Positions 55,975 through 64,000 of a stretch of 64,000 nt of DNA are shown here, one piece after another (within the stretch, counting starts at the first letter, position 1; each line of letters opens with the position of its first letter). The notes beneath the pieces are model-generated. The model worked only from the letters and a program-made list of their open reading frames with translations, was not told where the DNA came from and ran no database searches. Position numbers and translations under genes: made by a program. The DNA comes from Bacteroidales bacterium (GTDB lineage: Bacteria; Bacteroidota; Bacteroidia; Bacteroidales; Muribaculaceae): contig SUXH01000007.1 of assembly GCA_015061055.1 (NCBI GenBank), positions 43,870-107,869 on the forward strand. Reading direction: 5' to 3'.

Positions 55975-56235
55975 CACCACCTGCGAGGGCACAGCAAATA
56001 GATAAGCGCGAGCGAGGAGTGCGTGTTGAGCATCAGCGAAGCACACGTTCGGTGAAACCGACCGAGACTTGCCTCAATCTTAGGGATAAGAGGTGCTCCC
56101 CCTCTCCCCACAAACTCGGAGAGGTTGCATATTATACGCCCGCGTGGGGGTTCTATGCGTCACATATACAAGAAAACGCTGAAAGCGATGTTATATAGTA
56201 GCCCGGCGCAAGCGAAGCGACACGCCGGGAAAGCA
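55975..56235. repeat. Dispersed mosaic repeat cluster, copy 4
   Basis: Bases 56006-56084 match copy 1 (2164-2241) nearly perfectly on the opposite strand. The CCCGGCGCAAGCGAAGCGAC element at 56201-56229 is an imperfect palindrome and is close to 53005-53032 and 62988-63012. The block is distinctly GC-richer than the genes around. Confidence 0.8.
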
Positions 56236-56253
56236 AGTCCCACACATATTTGC

Positions 56254-56313
56254 AGGCTGAAAGCCTAATATAATCACATACGATTCGGGTTTTGTATATT
56301 GGGCTTTCAGCCC
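56254..56313. repeat. Inverted repeat within copy 4
   Basis: Arms GGCTGAAAGCCTAATATA (56254-56271) and TATATTGGGCTTTCAGCCC (56295-56313) form a long imperfect hairpin with a loop of about 23 bases. Confidence 0.65.
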
Positions 56314-56332
56314 GCTGTTTAATAATGTCATT

Positions 56333-56515
56333 CTACCCCCGGCGTCTCGCTTTGCTTGCACCGGGCTGTTGTATGTATCACTTTCAGCGATAACATACCC
56401 AATCTACAGCAAACGGCGTACCTATTCGGCACGCTTATATCGTGGTGTCATCACTTCCGGGCACTGAAGTACCCGGTTACCATAGATGGTACCCTGCGGG
56501 TGCGTGGGTATAAAA
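56333..56515. repeat. Dispersed mosaic repeat, copy 5
   Basis: Bases 56335-56410 match, on the opposite strand, 62945-63018, with only a few differences. Bases 56405-56505 are homologous to copy 2 (7191-7290). Translation gives the ALKYPVTIDGTLRV-type peptide; this frame (56356-56568) is not treated as a gene. Confidence 0.8.
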
Positions 56516-56518
56516 AAA

Positions 56519-56548
56519 GAAATGCACCCCCGGGAGGGAGTGCATTCC
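56519..56548 (-). terminator. Terminator after the SusC/D-locus lipoprotein gene
   Basis: Hairpin pairing GAATGCACTCCC with GGGGGTGCATTTC, followed on the minus strand by TTTTTTTATA. Confidence 0.8.
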
Positions 56549-56568
56549 ATTATTATAATCAAGATTGA

Positions 56569-57459
56569 TTACTTAGCACCGAAACGAGTAAGTTTCTTAG
56601 AACGTACATTACCTTTCAAGTCACCATGGTAGAAGTAGTGGTAGCTACGACCCATGTAAGTTGACCAGTAGTCATTCTTAAGAAGGATTTCTTCATGACC
56701 TTCAGGGTAAAGTTCAGAACCTACAGGCCATACGGCACGGATATCTTGGCGTACATAGATATAACCATCGCTATCAAGGATTTGGTCTTCCCAAAGGATA
56801 GTAGTGAAGTAATCGGTAGCTTCACCGAATGCAAGACCTACACCGTCTTCAGGATAAGTAGCATAGATTTCACCATTGCTCTTTCTACGAACGTCGAAGA
56901 ACAAGCGAGCTTCAGTTGGCTTGCCAGGAGCATCCCACAAGTAGTTATACAAACGAGCAGATGCAAAACGAGAGTTACCTGTTGAGTCAACTTCGTTGTA
57001 TAGAGGAGGTGTACCAAATTCGTGTACGTGAGGAGCTGCATTAGCAGTTGTGTCCCAAACGATTACTTGAGATACGATACCCGGTTTAACGTCAACTTCA
57101 GTTGTTCCTTCATAAACCACTTTACGTACGTAACCATCATCATCATTTCCACTTTCTGTTTCAAGTTTGATAGTACACTTACCAGGTTCAGTTGCATAAG
57201 AAGAACCTACTACGTATGAAGGAGAGAAATTGTAAGGAGTAATCATTGAGTTATGGTCGTATGAATACTCTTGACCATTGATTGTAATATACTTAATGTC
57301 ATTGTCCGCATTACTTTTAACCAATGCCATATAGTATACTTGTACAAATGCTTTGCTGTAATCTGCATCTTCCCAATTAAATTCAGGCTTGTCTTGCGAA
57401 CAAGAAGGTGCCATAACAGCAACAATTAAAGCAAGTACTAAATATTTAATATATTTCAT
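56569..57459 (-). CDS. SusC/D-locus lipoprotein
   Basis: The signal ends in a lipobox-like APSC, so it is a lipoprotein, probably at the outer surface. The N-terminal half is beta-rich (VQVYYMALVKSNADNDIKYI, then ITINGQEYSY) in a manner like DUF4397-type modules, though this is uncertain. It is placed third after susC and susD, where surface glycan-binding proteins usually occur. I start at the ATG at 57459; 57468 adds three residues. Probably binds the ligand of this locus. Confidence 0.75.
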   Translation of the reverse strand: MKYIKYLVLALIVAVMAPSCSQDKPEFNWEDADYSKAFVQVYYMALVKSNADNDIKYITINGQEYSYDHNSMITPYNFSPSYVVGSSYATEPGKCTIKLETESGNDDDGYVRKVVYEGTTEVDVKPGIVSQVIVWDTTANAAPHVHEFGTPPLYNEVDSTGNSRFASARLYNYLWDAPGKPTEARLFFDVRRKSNGEIYATYPEDGVGLAFGEATDYFTTILWEDQILDSDGYIYVRQDIRAVWPVGSELYPEGHEEILLKNDYWSTYMGRSYHYFYHGDLKGNVRSKKLTRFGAK

Positions 57460-57494
57460 AATTGTCATTATTTGTTTAATAAGTTAAACATTAA

Positions 57495-59435
57495 TTATTC
57501 GGCAACTTCATCATAAGTTGGAGCACCTGGTTGTTCACCTGGATAAGCGAACCAAGGAATTGAGCAGTGGTAATCAACTGCTGTACCGCTGATAGGCTTC
57601 AATGCTTTCAAACCTGGCAAGTTCCACATATATTCAGAGTTGTAACGAGGACGTACGCGGTAGCAAGGAGCACCATCATTATCTTCGTTAACTTTTGAAG
57701 TTGTCAATTGAGAATAAGGTAGGAAGAATCCCTTGTATACCTTAGTAGGATCGCTATTATACTTGTTGTACATATTCTGCTTATCCCAACCATTATTAAA
57801 TGAAGGATATTCACCTGTGTAAACAAGGTCGTAGTGATACTTACGCATATCTACCCAAGCTTCTTGAGAACCCCAAGGATATAGGTGAACATACTTTTGC
57901 ATCATAATGTGAGAAAGTGAGAATTCGCTTTCAGGAAGAGCACCTACGAAAGGACCTGCAAGGTATTCGGCAGCTGCTGCGTTGAATTGAGCCTTAGTAA
58001 TCTTATCACCTACGTGGAATGTGATATCTTTATACTTGCCATCACGATCCTTTTCGTTGATAACATTTACTGAACCTGGTTGTAGATACTTAGCTGTAAA
58101 TTCCATATCGGCAGCAACAGCTGTCTTCCAAGCTGCGTATGCAGCTGACTTGTTACCTACAGTCCATTCAGCTTCAGCCACGTTGAACATAAGTTCAGCA
58201 TAAGTAGTCAAGATGTAAGGAGATTCATTAGTATACAACCAACGACCTGAACCGTGGCGAGCTGTAGTTGCTCCGAAGTAGTCAGAACCACTATTGAAGT
58301 AAGCAGCCGATGCATAGCGACCACCATGATACTTGAACGCCTTGATAGAGTCGATTTCAGCAAAGTTTGCTACGTGAGATCCGTAAGTAGTTTCAAGCTT
58401 AGCTACTACACGTGGGTCCCAGTGACCTACTTCGTGCACCAATGTATCGGTGATGATTTGCTTTTCTTCAAGTTCATACTTGAATAGACCAACTTCCTTC
58501 AAACGGTTAGTATCGGTGATTTCGATATATTCGTTGTTTTCTTCATCTACTGCAAGAACCATACCTGTCATAATATCAACAGCATATTGATGAGGAGTAC
58601 CTGTAAGGTTGCCACGATATACACCATAGTAGTTAGAGTAAGCAGAAGCACCACCCGGAGCATCAGCACCACCACCATCAACGTGGATAGCAGCATCGTC
58701 GTCTATCGAAGTGAACGACTTGCTTGCAGCGTCCATAAGTTCAGGATAGTATTTTTCCTTGAAATCATTCTTCTTAGTCAAAGAAACAAGGTTACGAACG
58801 ATAATTGCATAACCGAATTTCTTCCACTTTTCAAGATCACCGCCATATACTTGGTCGTAGTCGTCAAGTTGAGGACGAAGTGGAGAGTTGTCTTCCATTT
58901 CAAGATATGCGATACCTTCCTTAACCCATTGACGAATCTTCATATAGATATATTCTTGGTAGTCGTAGTCGTGCTTCAAAAGACCTGGAACGAATGCATC
59001 ATCAAGAGGCATTTCACCATTGTACTTAGTACTATAGTCCCAAGAAAGAGCCTTTAGGATAAGACCTACACCAGCCATGTGGTAGTCCTTTTCATCGATT
59101 GATTGGTTGATGATGTTTTCAAGGTTCATACCATGTGACCAGTAAGTCATACGCCACATACCACCACCTGTATCACTTGCTTTTGAATAATAGTGGCTTG
59201 CGAAGTTACCACCATGGCTTGTCATTTGTGTAAGACCTTGAGTATAGAAACCATCGGCATACACATTGAAGAATGTGTTTTGCACTTGTGGCATATACAA
59301 GTAAGCATCAACGTATGCAGGAGCGTCAATGTTGTTATTGACGTCAAGATAGTCGTCACAGCTTGTAGCACCGAAGCCTACTGCAGCTGCTGCAAAAATT
59401 GATAATATTGAATATTTTTTCATCGTTTTCTTCAT
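57495..59435 (-). CDS. SusD/RagB-family nutrient-binding lipoprotein
   Basis: Surface lipoprotein that forms a lid over its SusC partner. The lipobox gives Cys26 (GATSCDDYLDV), followed by the helical TPR-like SusD fold. The GRWLYTNESPYILTTYAELM region near 400 and the PWGSQEAWVDMRKYHYDL stretch near 545 are typical of the SusD-like_2 branch. The ligand is unknown; the C-terminus is hydrophilic. It begins 15 bases after the susC gene. Confidence 0.92.
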   Translation of the reverse strand: MKKTMKKYSILSIFAAAAVGFGATSCDDYLDVNNNIDAPAYVDAYLYMPQVQNTFFNVYADGFYTQGLTQMTSHGGNFASHYYSKASDTGGGMWRMTYWSHGMNLENIINQSIDEKDYHMAGVGLILKALSWDYSTKYNGEMPLDDAFVPGLLKHDYDYQEYIYMKIRQWVKEGIAYLEMEDNSPLRPQLDDYDQVYGGDLEKWKKFGYAIIVRNLVSLTKKNDFKEKYYPELMDAASKSFTSIDDDAAIHVDGGGADAPGGASAYSNYYGVYRGNLTGTPHQYAVDIMTGMVLAVDEENNEYIEITDTNRLKEVGLFKYELEEKQIITDTLVHEVGHWDPRVVAKLETTYGSHVANFAEIDSIKAFKYHGGRYASAAYFNSGSDYFGATTARHGSGRWLYTNESPYILTTYAELMFNVAEAEWTVGNKSAAYAAWKTAVAADMEFTAKYLQPGSVNVINEKDRDGKYKDITFHVGDKITKAQFNAAAAEYLAGPFVGALPESEFSLSHIMMQKYVHLYPWGSQEAWVDMRKYHYDLVYTGEYPSFNNGWDKQNMYNKYNSDPTKVYKGFFLPYSQLTTSKVNEDNDGAPCYRVRPRYNSEYMWNLPGLKALKPISGTAVDYHCSIPWFAYPGEQPGAPTYDEVAE

Positions 59436-59450
59436 TTTAAGTTAGAGGTA

Positions 59451-62400
59451 TTAGAATGTTACGCTCAAACCGCAAGTGTAGGTACGTGGAGAAGGAAGAC
59501 CCCAGTTATCGAAACCAAGACCACCTGTACCACCGGCTGCAGCTGAAGAAGAGTTACCTACAGGGTTGATACCTGCGTAGTTAGTAATTGTAAACAAGTC
59601 GTTACCTGACACATAAACGTTTGCTCTTGAGATAAGACCCTTAGTAACCTTGTTCAAGAATTCACTTGGAACTGTGTAGTTCAAACGGATTTCTTGGCAA
59701 CGGATATAGTGTACGTTCTTGTCAACCCAAGGTTCACGAGAAGTGTACGAACCATCAGAACCGGTATAAGTTGTAGCTGTCATTGCAGGGTTGTAAACGA
59801 TAGTAGACCAAGTAGGATTAGCAGTGTTTTCCTTACCGTCCTTCAATACACCTGTAAACACCTTCATCTTACCTTCACGTTGTTCTACTGATTCCCAGCT
59901 TTGACCGCGGTTCATCATATCGTATTCAGTAATGTTTACGATAGTTGCGTCAAGCATACCAGAGAATGCTGCGCTTAGAGAGAAATCCTTATAGTTAAAT
60001 CTTGTAGTGATACCATAACGCATTTCAGGTTCGCGGTCGCCCATTACTCGCCATTCATTAACGTCTACGATAGGAAGACCCTTCAATGGGTGGATAAGGA
60101 TATCGCCTGCATTGTTGCGTTCGAATGCATAACCTGTGATAGTAGTGATAGGATAACCTACCTTAGTACCGTTACGCATATTACCGCTCAACCAAGTGTA
60201 AGCATCGTAGTATTCAGTCAAGTTTTCAGGAAGATAAGTTACTTCAGAACCTGTGTGAGAACCTGTTACACCTAAGTTCCAAGTGAAGTCGCGAGTCTTG
60301 ATAACGTCGAAGCCTAAGCGACCTTCCCAACCCCAAGTCTTGAACGAACCAACGTTCATGTTGTTCAATACGAAACCTGTTGCGTATGACATACGGAAAC
60401 CTGTTACGATTTGGTCGTCACACTTAGTCCAATAGTAAGTGAAGTCCCCGTCAAGACGGTTGTCGATTGCGCGGAATTCAATACCAACTTCAGTAGAAGT
60501 GTTCATTTCAGGAACCAACGCCTTGTTAGGACCTGTGTAACCATAAGCATAACCACCATTAGTCAAGTCTTGTGCTTCAAGTTCAGGGTCGATAGCCAAT
60601 GGTTGAGCATCCTTACCTACTTGTGCCCAAGATGCACGTAGCTTCACATAATCCAACCAAGAAGCTGTAGCTTCGCGGATAGGAGCGATTTCGCTCACTA
60701 CGAATGAACCTTCAACAGCAGGATAGAAGTAAGAGTTGTTAGCCTTAGGAAGAGTTGATGACCAGTCGTTACGCATTGACAATGTCAAGAACGCCATATT
60801 GTTGTAACCAACTTCGGCACGAGCTGAGATAGCTTGCAAACGACGCTTTGTGTCAGCCTTCTTAGAAGAAATTGTAGAACCTTCACAGTTGTTGATTGAC
60901 ATAAAGTTTGCAGTCATAAATTCAGAACCTGAAGAAGCCAAACGAGTTGTACCACGTTCAAGTTGGTGGTAACCTACTTGAAGACCTACGTTGAACAACT
61001 TGTTGAATTCCTTGTCGTAACGTGCGATGATGTCGAGTGACTTGTCGTTCAAGTTTTGCTTAGCAATGTTGTATGAACCACCTTTATCAACAGCAGTTGG
61101 GTAGTTTTGGTTGTTAGAACGATAGAATGGGTGAGTACCACTTTCATAAGTTGAAGCACTGTAGTCCCAACCGAAACGACCGTTAAGCATAAATCCTTCG
61201 AATGGATTCAAGCTGACACCAAGAGATGCGGTGATGTGGTCTGATTCGTCGTAGTTCTTGTTCTTGTACATACCAAACAATGGGTTCAACATATCGGTAT
61301 CGTTGTACCATGTTGGATAAGCCATGTGAAGACCGTCAGGAGCCATATAGTTTGACATATCGTCAACGATAGGCCATGTATAAGCACGATAAACAGGACC
61401 ATTAGTACCCATACCCACCTTAGAGTTGCTCATGTGTGAGTATTGCATACTACCGTCAACCTTTGCCCACTTGTTAAGTTGAGCCTGACCTGCTATAGAG
61501 ACGTTGTTACGCTTGTAGTCAGTAGTCTTTACAACACCTTCTTGATCGGTAAGTGAGTAACTTGCACGGAATGATTTCTTTTCATCACCTGCTTCAAGAT
61601 TGATGTTATGACGTTGCATGAAACCTGTTTGAAGCACAGCTTGCAAGTTGTCATAGATTTTCCAACGACCAAGGTTTTCACCACCATAGTTAGCAGTATA
61701 GTACCAGTTGGTAGCACCGTAGTTACCATTCATGTACTTATCTTGCTTTTCTGGCCATCCGTAAGCCTTTGACCAAGAGAATTGGTTACTGTAAGTAATC
61801 TTTGCACGACCCTTAGAACCCTTCTTGGTTGTGATGATGATAGCACCGTTAGATGCGTCAGAACCGTAAAGAGCGGCAGCAGCGGCACCTTTCAATACTG
61901 TCATGCTTTCGATATCTTCAGGGTTGAAGTCACTACCACGTGAAGAGAAGTCCATTTCGTTTACTGTTACAGCATCAGCTACCGCAAAACTGTTACCTGC
62001 GTTGAAAGTTGAGTTGTTCATTGGAACACCGTCGACAACGTAAAGAGGTTGGTTAGAACCTGTCAATGATGTTACTGAACGCAACACCACGTTGTTTGAT
62101 GCACCAGGAGCACCTGATGTTGATGTTACCTGCATACCAGACACCTTACCTTGAAGGGCGGTCAAGAAGTCGGTACGACCTGATTCAATAACGTCGCTTG
62201 CCTTAACGTTCTGTACTGAAGAACCTACGGCGCGAGCCACACGCTTCATACCGAACTCGGCAGTTACTACTACTTCATCAAGACTTTGAGAAGCGCTTTC
62301 AAGCACGATGTTGCTTGCATTAGCTGCTTTCACCTCTTTAGTCTTAAAACCAACGTAAGATACTACAAGGGTCTTGCCAGCGGCATTACCAATAGTAAAC

Positions 62401-62609
62401 TTACCGTCTACGTCAGTGGATACACCATTTGTTGTGCCTTTTACCATAACGGTAGCACCGATCAATGGTTCACCATTTGCGTCCTTAACGACGCCACTTA
62501 CTTTTCCTGTTTGCGCTACAGCAGTAAATCCCATAGATTCACTTCCGCTCCACAAAGGATTACCAAACGCAAGGAAAAGCGCTACAAACAATGCACATTG
62601 TTTTTTCAT
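59451..62609 (-). CDS. SusC/RagA-family TonB-linked outer-membrane transporter
   Basis: TonB-dependent transporter, 1052 residues. A signal region covers about 1-33. A carboxypeptidase-D-like regulatory domain (about 36-115, VSGVVKDANGEPLIGATVMV) precedes the plug (about 120-235) containing the SusC signature LYVVDGVPMN near 190 and SMTVLKGAAAAALYGSDASN near 235. The 22-strand barrel runs to the C-terminal RTYTCGLSVTF. It imports a glycan or peptide with the SusD protein. There is no regulator or glycoside hydrolase beside it. Promoter about 160 bases upstream. Confidence 0.95.
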   Translation of the reverse strand: MKKQCALFVALFLAFGNPLWSGSESMGFTAVAQTGKVSGVVKDANGEPLIGATVMVKGTTNGVSTDVDGKFTIGNAAGKTLVVSYVGFKTKEVKAANASNIVLESASQSLDEVVVTAEFGMKRVARAVGSSVQNVKASDVIESGRTDFLTALQGKVSGMQVTSTSGAPGASNNVVLRSVTSLTGSNQPLYVVDGVPMNNSTFNAGNSFAVADAVTVNEMDFSSRGSDFNPEDIESMTVLKGAAAAALYGSDASNGAIIITTKKGSKGRAKITYSNQFSWSKAYGWPEKQDKYMNGNYGATNWYYTANYGGENLGRWKIYDNLQAVLQTGFMQRHNINLEAGDEKKSFRASYSLTDQEGVVKTTDYKRNNVSIAGQAQLNKWAKVDGSMQYSHMSNSKVGMGTNGPVYRAYTWPIVDDMSNYMAPDGLHMAYPTWYNDTDMLNPLFGMYKNKNYDESDHITASLGVSLNPFEGFMLNGRFGWDYSASTYESGTHPFYRSNNQNYPTAVDKGGSYNIAKQNLNDKSLDIIARYDKEFNKLFNVGLQVGYHQLERGTTRLASSGSEFMTANFMSINNCEGSTISSKKADTKRRLQAISARAEVGYNNMAFLTLSMRNDWSSTLPKANNSYFYPAVEGSFVVSEIAPIREATASWLDYVKLRASWAQVGKDAQPLAIDPELEAQDLTNGGYAYGYTGPNKALVPEMNTSTEVGIEFRAIDNRLDGDFTYYWTKCDDQIVTGFRMSYATGFVLNNMNVGSFKTWGWEGRLGFDVIKTRDFTWNLGVTGSHTGSEVTYLPENLTEYYDAYTWLSGNMRNGTKVGYPITTITGYAFERNNAGDILIHPLKGLPIVDVNEWRVMGDREPEMRYGITTRFNYKDFSLSAAFSGMLDATIVNITEYDMMNRGQSWESVEQREGKMKVFTGVLKDGKENTANPTWSTIVYNPAMTATTYTGSDGSYTSREPWVDKNVHYIRCQEIRLNYTVPSEFLNKVTKGLISRANVYVSGNDLFTITNYAGINPVGNSSSAAAGGTGGLGFDNWGLPSPRTYTCGLSVTF

Positions 62610-62769
62610 AAGCGTAATTATTTGGTAATTAATGGTTAAAAAAGTTGTTAATATTTAGTTAAATCTCAATTGTCTCCAAAAACACTAATCATCATAAAAG
62701 GCAGGCTCGTTTTTGTTTTTTAACATTTTTCAACCGCACACTTTTCTTCAATCAGTATAATTAGTGTGC

Positions 62770-62800
62770 AAATATGCTTATTTTTTTTCACCTACGCAAT
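62770..62800 (-). promoter_or_regulatory. Promoter of the SusC/D locus
   Basis: On the minus strand TTG (62798-62800), 20 bases, CATATTTG (62770-62777; one mismatch to TAnnTTTG). It implies a leader of about 150 bases before susC. The rest of the 62610-62940 gap is AT-rich without other features. Confidence 0.5.
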
Positions 62801-62941
62801 TTTTTTTTGAGTTTTTTTGCATTTCAACCCAACTTACAAATGCGCAACAGCTTAATTGTCACCTAACAAGCTATTAAAAAATCAAAAATATGTTTAAAAA
62901 CACATTTTCGCCCCACACTGCAAGTTGTCGCCTTCCGGTTG

Positions 62942-63020
62942 TCGCAAATTGGGTATGTTATCGCTGAAAGCGATACATACAACAGCCCTGTGCAAGCGAA
63001 GCGACACGCCGGGATAGAGA
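62942..63020. repeat. Dispersed mosaic repeat, copy 6 (inverted partner of copy 5)
   Basis: Bases 62945-63018 match 56335-56410 on the opposite strand (cores GGGTATGTTATCGCTGAAAG and AAGCGAAGCGACACGCCGGG). The two copies bracket the lipoprotein-SusD-SusC locus as inverted repeats. Confidence 0.8.
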
Positions 63021-63032
63021 TAGGCGCAAAAA

Positions 63033-63057
63033 AACCTCGGCGAATTTCGTCGAGGTT
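63033..63057 (-). terminator. Terminator after the SusE/F-like gene
   Basis: Hairpin AACCTCGGCGA/TCGTCGAGGTT followed on the minus strand by a T-run TTTTTTTGCG. Confidence 0.8.
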
Positions 63058-63085
63058 CTATATATATAATAAGGTGTTATGCTGA

Positions 63086-63952
63086 TTAAAGAACCACCTT
63101 AGCAACTTTGTTGCCTTGTTTCTTGATGAAAATACCGTTTTCAGGGTTAGCAACCTTCACACCTTGCAAGTTGTAGTATTCTACAGCAGCATTGTCAGCA
63201 GCAACCTCATCGATAGCAGTAGTTGATTCGCTTACAAAAAGTTTAGAATTTACAAGATCTAAAGTTAAGTCATACATTCCTACTGCAAGTTTCCATGAAT
63301 TGGTACCCTTAACCATCTTGTATTCACCGCCTACTTCTACAAGAGCATCAGAAGATGCTGCACCATAACGAGTACCAAGACCGTCCCAATCACTAGCATT
63401 AGCAGATTTATTTTCTGCAAATGCAAAATATCCATATCCATCTCCTGAATTAGCAATAGTTACATCTACTGCTTTGTAAACGCCTTCTCCTATAGATGCT
63501 ACAGTAACTGCACTATTAGGAGCCCAAGCAGTGATACCATCAATGTGTCCTAAAAGATATACTTTTTCAGGATAAGTTACAACTACCTCATCATTTGAAC
63601 CGGTTACAACTAATTTTGTCTTGTTTGTTACTGTAAAAATAAGCTTACTATAATCACCTTTGCTACCAAGTTTCATATTACCTCCATTTTGAGAAAGAGA
63701 TACTTCCTTTCCAAGTTGAATGTTTGTACCTCCTCCACCAAGGTTTATGGTACCCCAATTTGCATCTGCAATTTTAAATTCTCCTGTTATTGATGCTGCT
63801 GGTACTTCAAGAGTCCATGTTGTACCATTTTGCGCGAATTTCCATTCATTACCAGTACCCCAACCATTATGTGCACCACGAAGATAAACATCTTGAGCAT
63901 TAGCCACGAAAGCGCAGATAAGCGCCAAAGTTAAAAAGTAAAATTTTTTCAT
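63086..63952 (-). CDS. SusE/F-like secreted protein with shared C-terminal tail
   Basis: Exported protein, 288 residues, signal at 1-19. Two similar beta-sandwich modules resemble starch-binding SusE/F domains. The first covers about 20-125 (VYLRGAHNGWGTGNEWKFAQ) and the second about 130-245 (VYLLGHIDGITAWAP). The last 35 residues (VEYYNLQGVKVANPENG to KVAKVVL) repeat the tail of the 748- and 1138-residue proteins. It has its own terminator and is separated from susC by a repeat, so it is probably a separate unit, yet likely related in function. The upstream promoter lies partly outside the window. Confidence 0.85.
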   Translation of the reverse strand: MKKFYFLTLALICAFVANAQDVYLRGAHNGWGTGNEWKFAQNGTTWTLEVPAASITGEFKIADANWGTINLGGGGTNIQLGKEVSLSQNGGNMKLGSKGDYSKLIFTVTNKTKLVVTGSNDEVVVTYPEKVYLLGHIDGITAWAPNSAVTVASIGEGVYKAVDVTIANSGDGYGYFAFAENKSANASDWDGLGTRYGAASSDALVEVGGEYKMVKGTNSWKLAVGMYDLTLDLVNSKLFVSESTTAIDEVAADNAAVEYYNLQGVKVANPENGIFIKKQGNKVAKVVL

Positions 63953-64000
63953 AATGTTTAAAATTTAAATTAGTTAGTGAATCTTTTATTTTATCTATTT

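Noticed and set aside
55975..63020. Composite transposon around the SusC/D locus
   Set aside because: The bracketing copies carry no transposase and no target duplication was visible, so only the inverted-repeat arrangement is reported.

Overview
The window looks like a chromosomal segment of an anaerobic, gut-type member of the Bacteroidales. The evidence is a SusC/SusD pair, the pdxJ-exbB-exbD-tonB gene order, a Wzi-family capsule protein, surface proteins ending in a shared YxNLQG...KVVL tail, and promoters of the Bacteroidetes type (TTG, 19-21 bases, TAnnTTTG). I would guess Muribaculaceae or a close relative; that placement is inference, because no rRNA gene is present. The DNA is AT-rich and the genes are mostly housekeeping.

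Layout. 0.2-2.4 kb: two very AT-rich secreted paralogues of unknown function and a broken C39-like peptidase fragment that runs into a dispersed repeat. 2.4-9.5 kb: GH25 lysozyme and metK (one operon), divergent ppiD, a repeat, sufE and a POT-family peptide transporter. 9.6-18.3 kb: a secreted metallophosphatase, a LysO-like exporter, an unknown secreted protein, a flippase-like membrane protein with a small membrane protein, then ksgA-mgtE-alpha/beta hydrolase. 18.4-20.4 kb: groES-groEL behind a sigma-54-like promoter. 20.5-28.5 kb: an RluA-type pseudouridine synthase, a large secreted protein, an NlpC/P60 peptidase, tRNA-Gln, tyrS and a lipoprotein/Wzi pair. 28.6-38.8 kb: an MptE-like protein, a CBS-nucleotidyltransferase with an ABC exporter, a DUF2807 protein, dus, a HAD phosphatase, purN, a TPR protein and a nucleoside kinase.

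38.9-45.5 kb: a solitary phage-portal-like gene with its own promoter element and terminator and no other phage genes; an operon of an S24/LexA-like regulator, a BspA-type LRR surface protein, trmB and mrp; and an unknown protein with a SHOCT-like tail. 45.6-55.8 kb: a 1138-residue adhesin-like repeat protein, tonB-exbD-exbB-pdxJ, nadK, a repeat cluster, rubrerythrin and a Na/Pi cotransporter. 56-64 kb: a repeat cluster, a lipoprotein-SusD-SusC locus, another repeat copy in inverted orientation, and a SusE/F-like protein.

The most unusual features are the orphan portal gene, a mosaic family of GC-richer intergenic repeats (at least six places, two of them flanking the SusC/D locus as inverted copies), the sigma-54-like promoter before groESL, the structured leader of metK, and the sorting tail shared by three otherwise different secreted proteins. 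There is no transposase, CRISPR array, rRNA gene or complete prophage.
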